A stretch of 64,000 nt of DNA from NCBI RefSeq assembly GCF_008520265.1, contig NZ_VIQM01000097.1, positions 62,001 through 126,000 of the forward strand, given 5' to 3'. The translations under genes and the position numbers were made by a program. The DNA comes from Sphingobacterium cavernae (GTDB lineage: Bacteria; Bacteroidota; Bacteroidia; Sphingobacteriales; Sphingobacteriaceae). The notes beneath the pieces are model-generated. The model saw only the letters and a list, made by a program, of their open reading frames with translations. It ran no database searches and had not been told where the DNA came from. Shown here piece by piece: positions 18,693-25,688 of the stretch; position 1 is the first letter of the stretch, and each line of letters begins with the position of its first letter.

Positions 18693-19718
18693 CTATTTAT
18701 TTTGACTTAATTGTACTGCAGATTTAATAGCTAAAAGCATCGCGTCAGCACTTGCTACACCCTTTCCTGCTATCTCAAAAGCCGTTCCATGATCTACTGA
18801 TGTACGGATAATTGGTAAGCCCATAGTTATATTTACACCTTTCACGCTATCCATTTGCTTTTTCTCTGGATTCCATTTAAAACCCGTTAACTTAAAAGGT
18901 ATGTGTCCCTGATCGTGATACATCGCTACGATTCCGCCATAGTAGCCTGTAGCCGCTTTTGAAAATAACGTATCGGCAGGTACGGGTCCATCTACATCAT
19001 AACCTAGTTCTTTTGCCTGCACAACTGCTGGTAAAATTTCTAAATCATCTTCTGTACCAAAAAGACCTGAATCTCCTGCATGTGGATTAAGTCCCGCGAT
19101 ACCTATTTTTAGGTTTTGTTCACCTAAACTTATCAATCCATTATGGAGCAATTCTACAACTTCTATGATACGCTCCTTTTTAACCAAATCACATGCCTGC
19201 CTCAATGAAACGTGCGTAGACACATGGATAACTTTCATATTTTCTTCTACCAATAGCATCGCATACTTCTTTGTATTTGTATACTCTGCGTATATCTCGG
19301 TATGCCCCGCAAAATGAAAACCTGCTTCGTTAATAGATTTTTTATTTATTGGACCAGTAACGGTGGCATCTAACTTCCCATCTAACGCAAGGTCAATTAC
19401 TTTTTTCACCGCTTCAAAAGATGCTTTACCTGCCTCAGCTGATACTTCACCAAATTTTATTTCATCCAAATTAGCATTCTGTAAATCAAACACATCGATT
19501 TTGCCAAAATCAAAATTTGCTTGAGCTACATCAGAAACTGCATTAATCTCGACATCGATATTAAGAAGCTCTGCGATGTGTTGGAAAACTTTTGCATCTC
19601 CAATTAATAATGGCTTACAAATAGAGTGAATATCTTGATCTAATAAAGCTTTAATGGCTATTTCAGGACCTATACTTGCTGGATCACCCATAGTTATCCC
19701 GATAACTGGCTTATGCAT
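18693..19718 (-). CDS. pdxA2: PdxA2-like 4-phospho-D-threonate/erythronate dehydrogenase (decarboxylating)
   Basis: 341 residues of the PdxA family. GITMGDPASIGPEI (7-20) is the family opening, and the three metal-binding histidines sit where expected: His169 (STHVSLR), His213 (LNPHAGDSGLFGTE) and His268 (MYHDQGHIPFKL). The cofactor should be NAD+ with a divalent metal. PdxA proper works in pyridoxal phosphate synthesis, but PdxA2 paralogues oxidise 4-phospho-D-threonate or 4-phospho-D-erythronate at C3, and decarboxylation yields dihydroxyacetone phosphate. Placement next to a DUF1537 kinase strongly favours PdxA2. The gene start overlaps the end of the aldolase gene by 8 bp and the kinase gene follows after 7 bp. 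Confidence 0.87.
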   Translation of the reverse strand: MHKPVIGITMGDPASIGPEIAIKALLDQDIHSICKPLLIGDAKVFQHIAELLNIDVEINAVSDVAQANFDFGKIDVFDLQNANLDEIKFGEVSAEAGKASFEAVKKVIDLALDGKLDATVTGPINKKSINEAGFHFAGHTEIYAEYTNTKKYAMLLVEENMKVIHVSTHVSLRQACDLVKKERIIEVVELLHNGLISLGEQNLKIGIAGLNPHAGDSGLFGTEDDLEILPAVVQAKELGYDVDGPVPADTLFSKAATGYYGGIVAMYHDQGHIPFKLTGFKWNPEKKQMDSVKGVNITMGLPIIRTSVDHGTAFEIAGKGVASADAMLLAIKSAVQLSQNK

Positions 19719-20631
19719 TTTTTGTCAAATTAAGAGTTATAGTATTTTGATTAACTAAGTCTTGAAAGTTTGAAATCAGCTTATTTTCTTCCTCTACATT
19801 ATCTCTATTTAGTGGTGGCATCATATGCGTATCACATAAATCCAGCTGTTTCATAAGAACTTTAAGCGCCCAAAGAGAATCTCCTAAAGACTTATTTGAT
19901 TGATAAATAAGACCTAGTTTATCCGATTCGTGCTGCAAGCTATAGACACGATCTTCTAATCCTTGCTCAGCCGCTAAACACATTTGTGTATAGATTTTTG
20001 GAGCAAAATTCCCTGTACTTGGTACAATTCCCGCACTTCCATTTAATAATGCAATAGCTGATTGTCCAGCCCAGCCCATATAATGCTTAAAATCTGTTCT
20101 ATCTCTACAGAGATCAAGTAATGCGATCAATCTCTCAATAGAGCGTTCTGAATCTTTCACAGCCACAATTTTAGGATGATGACTAAGACGTTCTATCACA
20201 GCTAGCGGAATTGACATATGTGTCGTTGCAGGAATATTATAAATAATCAATTCAGGTTTACATGCATCTGCCAGTCTAAGAAAATAATTCTCCATTTGCT
20301 CCTCACTCAGAGCATAGTAAGTAGGTAATGTTGCTACCACTGTTTCAACACCCAACTCAAAGGCTTGATCTGCAAATTGTATAGTATCATCTATTATATT
20401 AGAAGAAACACCTACAAGCAACTTTTGTCCCACAGGACGATTATCTACAGCAACTTTAAGGTACTCTTCTTTAAAATTTTGAGGTAATGATGCGCATTCA
20501 CCTGTAGTCCCCAAAATAAAAGGAATAGCATTATTAGAATACAAATACGTAAAGATTTTCTTAACTGCATCTTTGTCAAGTGATAAATCTTCGCGCATTG
20601 GAGATATGACAGGAATAATTGTTTCTTTCAT
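19711..20631 (-). CDS. DHDPS/NanA/KDG-aldolase superfamily lyase (class I pyruvate aldolase)
   Basis: TIM-barrel aldolase of the DapA/NanA superfamily. I choose the ATG at 20631 rather than the open ATG at 20661: it comes 13 bp after the stop of the upstream dehydrogenase and puts the catalytic Tyr at 131 (LIIYNIPATT) and the Schiff-base Lys at 159 (IVAVKDSE), close to the usual 133 and 161. The pyruvate-binding GTTGE motif is at residues 41-45. Members either make dihydrodipicolinate or split pyruvate from ulosonic acids and aldonates. Lysine synthesis is unlikely here because the neighbours are an acid-sugar kinase, a PdxA2 and a sialidase-like protein. A 3-deoxy-2-ulosonic or ulosaric acid is the inferred substrate, with pyruvate as one product. 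Confidence 0.86.
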   Translation of the reverse strand: MKETIIPVISPMREDLSLDKDAVKKIFTYLYSNNAIPFILGTTGECASLPQNFKEEYLKVAVDNRPVGQKLLVGVSSNIIDDTIQFADQAFELGVETVVATLPTYYALSEEQMENYFLRLADACKPELIIYNIPATTHMSIPLAVIERLSHHPKIVAVKDSERSIERLIALLDLCRDRTDFKHYMGWAGQSAIALLNGSAGIVPSTGNFAPKIYTQMCLAAEQGLEDRVYSLQHESDKLGLIYQSNKSLGDSLWALKVLMKQLDLCDTHMMPPLNRDNVEEENKLISNFQDLVNQNTITLNLTKNA

Positions 20632-20644
20632 TATAAGTATATTG

Positions 20645-21790
20645 TTAATAGGCCTTTTCAAATATTTCTATTGCATCATTTAGCTTAATTTCACGCGGAT
20701 TATTTACTAATAACCGTGTTATTTTCATTGCATCCTCAGCCATTTGTGGTATTGCATCTATTGGAATATTAAGATCTCTTAATCGTGAGGGCACACCACA
20801 ATCGGCAAGCAGTTGTTTAATTTTAACAATACCTGCTAAAGCAGTTTCTTCTTCAGATTCACTTTTATTACATCCTAATGCAACTGCAACTTCAGCATAT
20901 TTTTTGATGTTACTCAGATAACTGAACTCCATCACATGAGGTAATAAAATCGCATTGGACAGACCATGTGGCAAATGAAACATACTTCCTAACGGATAGG
21001 ATAATGCATGAACTCCTGCAGTATTAACAGGTCCTAGACAAAACCCGCCTAGTAAGCTTCCCATCGCAACTTTGCTTCGTGCTTCGATATCATTTCCACT
21101 TATAACAGCTTGTACAAGGTTATCTGCTATCAATTGCATGCCCTTGTAAGCATACATATCAATAAACTCTTGTGAATTTTTGTTGACATAAGCTTCTAGA
21201 CAATGCGTCAGGGCATCTATACCAGTAGCCGCTGTTATTGCTTTTGGAATACTTAAGGTTAATAGTGGGTCTGCATAAACCATATCTGGCACTAAGAATG
21301 GACTAATAATCCCTTTCTTTTGTCCTTCTGGGTCTACTAATATTGAATTTGGAGAAACTTCACTACCTGTCCCTGCAGTGGCAGGTACACATATGAGTCT
21401 CTTCTCGCGCTTATGCAACAATCCATTGCCTACTATTTCTTCTAATGTCTGCTCACTATCGAGAAGAGCTGCTATTAACTTGGCCACATCAAGTACACTT
21501 CCTCCACCAATTCCTATTACCGTATCCACACTTTTTAATGGAATCGAGAAAATCACACGTTCTAAATCCTCAAATGATGGCTCTTGAACAATTCCTTCTT
21601 CAATATGATACTTCACACAATCATTTTCTAAGCTATTAATTAATGGCTTTATGGCATCACGCAATGGAACAATGGAAAGTATTACGACTTCCTTGCATTG
21701 CAAAGATTTTAGGTCTTGCACCAATTGATCTAAAACACCGTTTCCAAAAACTAACTGTCTAGGAAAATTAATCTTTAAATATGTATTCAT
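20645..21790 (-). CDS. Iron-containing (group III) alcohol dehydrogenase
   Basis: 381 residues. The NAD(P)-binding loop GIGGGSVLDVAK is at about 93-104, CVPATAGTGSEVS at about 134-146, and the metal ligands Asp192, His196 (GIDALTH), His261 (AGVHALSYPLG) and His275 (LPHGLSNA) are all present, so the enzyme should be active with Fe2+ (or Zn2+). This family interconverts aldehydes and alcohols, including sugar-acid semialdehydes. The gene is 5 bp downstream of the sialidase-like gene and just before the aldolase, so a role in reducing the aldehyde half of the aldolase products is plausible. No signal peptide is seen. Confidence 0.9.
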   Translation of the reverse strand: MNTYLKINFPRQLVFGNGVLDQLVQDLKSLQCKEVVILSIVPLRDAIKPLINSLENDCVKYHIEEGIVQEPSFEDLERVIFSIPLKSVDTVIGIGGGSVLDVAKLIAALLDSEQTLEEIVGNGLLHKREKRLICVPATAGTGSEVSPNSILVDPEGQKKGIISPFLVPDMVYADPLLTLSIPKAITAATGIDALTHCLEAYVNKNSQEFIDMYAYKGMQLIADNLVQAVISGNDIEARSKVAMGSLLGGFCLGPVNTAGVHALSYPLGSMFHLPHGLSNAILLPHVMEFSYLSNIKKYAEVAVALGCNKSESEEETALAGIVKIKQLLADCGVPSRLRDLNIPIDAIPQMAEDAMKITRLLVNNPREIKLNDAIEIFEKAY

Positions 21791-21795
21791 TAGGT

Positions 21796-22932
21796 TTATT
21801 CTTCCTCTGGTTTATAAACTTCTTCACTCGGTAATGTATACCCCTTTACTTCTGGCCAAATACCGTTTTTAATTAGTCGCCTTTTCATTTTTTTTGGATC
21901 AGCCACCACATGCTTCATTTTCTGTCTTCGCCATGTATATGCAAAATGAACCAACCCATCTTTACTTTGAATTACAGCTGGGTAAGAATATTGACTAATT
22001 GGTGAATCTTCAAGAATCAATGTAGCATACCATTTTATTCCATCTTTCGAAACCGCAACGTTCAACGGCGTTCTTTTTCCTTTTGGATTATCAGCCGGAG
22101 GCAATACGTGATTGTAAACTAACACATGCGTACCATCGTTTAGTGTCACTGCATCAAAGCCTGAATTGTTATTTGGCAAGGAAGTTTTGCTTAATGGCGA
22201 CCAAGTCTCACCAAAGTCATAAGACCATGATTCCGCAATTGCCCAATTTCTTGTGCGTGCCAGTAGTTGCAATTTTCCTTTACCATGATTCAAAATAGTA
22301 GGCTGTATCGCATTGATATTATCACCTCTATCAACAGAGGCTGTTTTACGCCAGGTCAGTCCATTATCAGTACTAATTTCAAAATGTATATTCCATCCAT
22401 TTCCTTCCGTACTACTTGGTGATATAAGATTTCCGTTAGACAATAATATAGGCTTGTTTTTTATGGGACCTAAAATTCCAGAAGGTAACTGTGTTGCTTC
22501 CGACCACGTTCTACCGCCATCTTTTGATCTTTTCAACATTCCCCACCATTCCGACGGTTTTGGCCCAACTTTATAAAACAAGAGCAAATCACCATTCGGA
22601 ATTTGATACAAAACTGGATTCCAAGTTGGTAGTCGTGAACCATCTTTTTGAACACCATCAGCTACAGACTCAGGTTGACTCCAACTTCCGTTTTCTAGAC
22701 GTGATACATAAATTTCTACATCAGGATTTCGCTCATGTTTACCGCCAAAGAAAGCATATATTAAACCATATGGTGTATCTTCAATCGTAGCAGAGTGACA
22801 TGATGGAAATGGAGCAACATCATACACAAATTGATCGGTGATAATACCTTTCTGCCATTTGTGTAGATTATTGTGTTGCGCGTATATTAATCCAATGCAG
22901 CATGACAACATCGTCAGCAATATATATCTCAT
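21796..22932 (-). CDS. Secreted sialidase-like BNR/Asp-box beta-propeller protein, candidate ulosonic-acid hydrolase
   Basis: 378 residues with a signal peptide (LIYAQHNN, cleavage near 18). Four Asp-box repeats are visible: SKDGGRTWSE, STDNGLTWRK, SYDFGETWSP and SKDGIKWYA, the mark of six-bladed sialidase-type propellers. The family start PSCHSATIEDTPYG, then FFGGKHERNPDVEIYVSR, WNPVL, ILGPIKNKPI, QYSYPAVIQ and VHFAYTWRR are recognisable from a wide BNR_2 family of bacteria and plants. The FRIP motif of classical GH33 sialidases is absent, so the substrate is probably not ordinary sialic acid. The gene leads the dehydrogenase-aldolase-PdxA2-kinase-transporter block, so it may release the acid sugar that these enzymes degrade. 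It follows the GH78 gene after only 3 bp. Confidence 0.75.
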   Translation of the reverse strand: MRYILLTMLSCCIGLIYAQHNNLHKWQKGIITDQFVYDVAPFPSCHSATIEDTPYGLIYAFFGGKHERNPDVEIYVSRLENGSWSQPESVADGVQKDGSRLPTWNPVLYQIPNGDLLLFYKVGPKPSEWWGMLKRSKDGGRTWSEATQLPSGILGPIKNKPILLSNGNLISPSSTEGNGWNIHFEISTDNGLTWRKTASVDRGDNINAIQPTILNHGKGKLQLLARTRNWAIAESWSYDFGETWSPLSKTSLPNNNSGFDAVTLNDGTHVLVYNHVLPPADNPKGKRTPLNVAVSKDGIKWYATLILEDSPISQYSYPAVIQSKDGLVHFAYTWRRQKMKHVVADPKKMKRRLIKNGIWPEVKGYTLPSEEVYKPEEE

Positions 22933-22935
22933 AAT

Positions 22936-25686
22936 TTATAATTTGCTTTTAAATAGATAATTACCAGAAGATATCTCAATTATTACCTTACCATCTCTCA
23001 ATTCGCTGAGTAATTTGATTCCTTCTATTGTTTGTATTGATTTGTTTGATTCTTTAATTGATTCCAAAGAAGATGTAGGTAAATGAATAATCGCTTTGGT
23101 GTTAGGAGGAATAGAAATATCCCATTCAAAATTCTTTTTGTTTCTTTTCCAATGGGAATGAATTTTACCAAATAAACTTTGGAATCTCGCATTCACATAA
23201 GTCAGATCACCAAGGATTTCAGGGGTCATAACAATTGTTTGAAAAGCATTTTCTTTAGACTTTATTCCCGCCAAATTTTCATAATACCATACTAGTAAAT
23301 CACCCAACATCATGACATGATTTTGCGAATTCATTTTTGGATGTGCCGTATTTCCATTCCACAATTCCCAAATGGCGGTCGCCCCATTTTCAATCATATA
23401 ACCCCATGATGGATAAGTCTTTTTACTAGCCATCTCGTATGCAAGTTCACCTAAACCGATATCAGATAATGTACGCATTAACCATTGCACACCCACCACT
23501 CCTGTACTAAGGTGCCCATCGTTATCAATTCGAATATTATTTTCAATTGTTTGAATTAACCTTCCTTTGTTTGAAGGTTCAACCAACCCAAAACACACAG
23601 CTAAAATATTATCCGTTAACTTATTTGCTCCGTAATAACCGTTTTCATTATAGAATTCCTTGTTAAAAGCACTTCTTATTTTCTGAGCTCGATCTATGTA
23701 CTCTGTTTTATCATTTGAGTTAAATGTTAATTCAGCGAATTTCTCCATTAAGCCCAATAAATGATAATAATAAGCTGTGGATATTAGTAAGCTTGGGTAT
23801 TTTTTATCTGCAATTTTTCCTCGTCCAGCTTCAATAGACTCAGGCGGAAAACACCAATCACCATAACTATCCTTCGTAATAATCCCTTGACCATTCGAAT
23901 AATTAGAATAGATATAATTCATCCATTTCTTCATAGATGCATAGTGATTTTCAATAATTCTTAAATCACCACTCTGCTGATACAGCATATCCGCAATTAT
24001 CAGATAAGTTCCTGGCCAACTGATATTATCACTATAATATCTCCAAAATGCTGGTGCTACATCCGAAATAGATCCATCTGCTGTTTGTGATAGTCGAATA
24101 TCATCGAGCCATTTGATATAAAAATTAATGTTATCAAACAGGAATGTTTCTCCGTAGGCAGTAACTGTTCGATCGCCGAGCCAAGGCTGACGCTCGTTTC
24201 TTTGTGGACAATCTATAGGCATCCCTTTATAATTAGATGCTGTGCCCCACCATGCATTTTGATGAATTTTGTTCAGTAGACTATTTGAACTTTCAAAAGA
24301 TCCTATAGTCACCAAATCATCGTAAACAAATCGACCTATGAAATTATTAGCATGTACTTCACCAGGATAATTAGAAAATTCAACATATCGAAAACCATGA
24401 TAAGTAAAACGTGGTTCCCATTCTTCTATTTGCCCCCCCTTTAATGTATACAAATCGGTAGATTTCGCATCTCGCAAGTTCTCTACAAATATTTCTCCAT
24501 CATCCTGAAGAGATTCTGCAAAACGTAGCTTTACTTGTTCACCAGACTTGCCTTGTACTTTAAACTTTACCCACCCTGAAAAATTTTGTCCAAAATCAAC
24601 TATAAAACGCCCTTTTTCTTTATGAATAATGTGAACAGGTTTGATATCCTGCATTACTTTCATAAAATTATTGAGCTGAGATTCGAATTTTCCAGTAGGC
24701 GCTTGTACATATGATACTTTCATCCAACTCGAATCATCATAGCCTTTTTCTGACCATCTTCCTAATTCTTTGCGTGCATTATATTCTTCTCCATCATATT
24801 CATTATTCGCAATGATGGGACCATCTGTGGTTCCTTTCCAAGAATCATCCGAGCGGATTGTTTCTGTTGTTCCATCCCCGTATTCAACAAATATTTGAAG
24901 CTGCATTTTAGGAAAGCCAAATGACTTAACTTTGTAAGCTTTAGTTTGCCTCATGGCAAAAAATCGGCCATTACCTAGGATTACGCCAACTGCATTCGCT
25001 CCTTCCTGCAATGACGTCGTCACATCAAAAACATTATATTTAACATTTTCAGAATAATCCGTTGGAGCTGGCGCAAGTACTTGATCGCCTATTTTTCGGC
25101 CATTAATATACAATTCATACAACCCTAAGCCCATGATATAAGCGGTAGCTTTTTTTACTTTCTTAGGTGTTTTGAATTCCTTTCTCAAATAACGTGCTGA
25201 AAGTTTGCCTTCTTGTTGGTTGTCACTTGGGAAATAACTTTCAAAACCGATCCACCTGTTGTACCAATCCTTATATTTTAACAGCCCCATGGTCCACGTC
25301 GCAGGTGAAGACCAAGTAGTTTTACTCTTATTCGTTGCTATTTTTACTTTCCAAAATACTTGCTGACGACTTGTAAGATTCTTACCATTGTAATAGACCG
25401 CTATAGAATTATTAGATATTACATCTCCAGAATCCCACACGTCACCTATATCATTATTAAGCTTTTCTAGATTTGAGGATACTAAAATGCGATAGGACTG
25501 CTGGATTACATTTCGTTGAGAACTCTGAATCTTCCAACTCAATCTTGGCTTATTAATATCAATGCTTATCGGATCAACTAGTAATTCGCAACGAAGATCA
25601 TACAACGCAATTGTCTCTCCTTTTGCGAATAGCGTACAAAAAATTAGTATAAATAATATATTAATCCGTGCGTTCATAATTATCAC
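22936..25686 (-). CDS. GH78 alpha-L-rhamnosidase
   Basis: 916 residues with a signal peptide (ILFILIFCTLFAKGETIA). It has the full GH78 layout: N-terminal immunoglobulin-like domain (INKPRLSWKIQSSQRN near 45), Bac_rhamnosid_N (MGLGLYELYINGRKIG near 185), concanavalin-like domain, (alpha/alpha)6 barrel and C-terminal domain. The catalytic segment is DCPQRNERQPWLGD with the general acid Glu inside, and the second Glu lies in GATAIWELWNGNT. The classical DCPQRNER form differs from DCPHREKLGW in the other GH78 of this locus. It should remove alpha-L-rhamnose in the periplasm or at the surface. The start could be MII or the MNARINI four codons later, since both precede the signal peptide. Confidence 0.91.
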   Translation of the reverse strand: MIIMNARINILFILIFCTLFAKGETIALYDLRCELLVDPISIDINKPRLSWKIQSSQRNVIQQSYRILVSSNLEKLNNDIGDVWDSGDVISNNSIAVYYNGKNLTSRQQVFWKVKIATNKSKTTWSSPATWTMGLLKYKDWYNRWIGFESYFPSDNQQEGKLSARYLRKEFKTPKKVKKATAYIMGLGLYELYINGRKIGDQVLAPAPTDYSENVKYNVFDVTTSLQEGANAVGVILGNGRFFAMRQTKAYKVKSFGFPKMQLQIFVEYGDGTTETIRSDDSWKGTTDGPIIANNEYDGEEYNARKELGRWSEKGYDDSSWMKVSYVQAPTGKFESQLNNFMKVMQDIKPVHIIHKEKGRFIVDFGQNFSGWVKFKVQGKSGEQVKLRFAESLQDDGEIFVENLRDAKSTDLYTLKGGQIEEWEPRFTYHGFRYVEFSNYPGEVHANNFIGRFVYDDLVTIGSFESSNSLLNKIHQNAWWGTASNYKGMPIDCPQRNERQPWLGDRTVTAYGETFLFDNINFYIKWLDDIRLSQTADGSISDVAPAFWRYYSDNISWPGTYLIIADMLYQQSGDLRIIENHYASMKKWMNYIYSNYSNGQGIITKDSYGDWCFPPESIEAGRGKIADKKYPSLLISTAYYYHLLGLMEKFAELTFNSNDKTEYIDRAQKIRSAFNKEFYNENGYYGANKLTDNILAVCFGLVEPSNKGRLIQTIENNIRIDNDGHLSTGVVGVQWLMRTLSDIGLGELAYEMASKKTYPSWGYMIENGATAIWELWNGNTAHPKMNSQNHVMMLGDLLVWYYENLAGIKSKENAFQTIVMTPEILGDLTYVNARFQSLFGKIHSHWKRNKKNFEWDISIPPNTKAIIHLPTSSLESIKESNKSIQTIEGIKLLSELRDGKVIIEISSGNYLFKSKL

Positions 25687-25688
25687 TA

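Noticed and set aside
18693..19718. PdxA as an enzyme of vitamin B6 synthesis
   Set aside because: The gene is embedded between an aldolase and a DUF1537 kinase, the known PdxA2 setting, and no PdxJ is near.
19711..20631. DapA for lysine synthesis
   Set aside because: Same fold and residues, but the neighbours are acid-sugar genes and no other lysine gene is present.
15980..22932. A plain Kdo pathway
   Set aside because: Kdo aldolase would give pyruvate and D-arabinose; this leaves the Fe-ADH, PdxA2 and kinase unexplained. It remains possible as a side activity of the hydrolase and aldolase.
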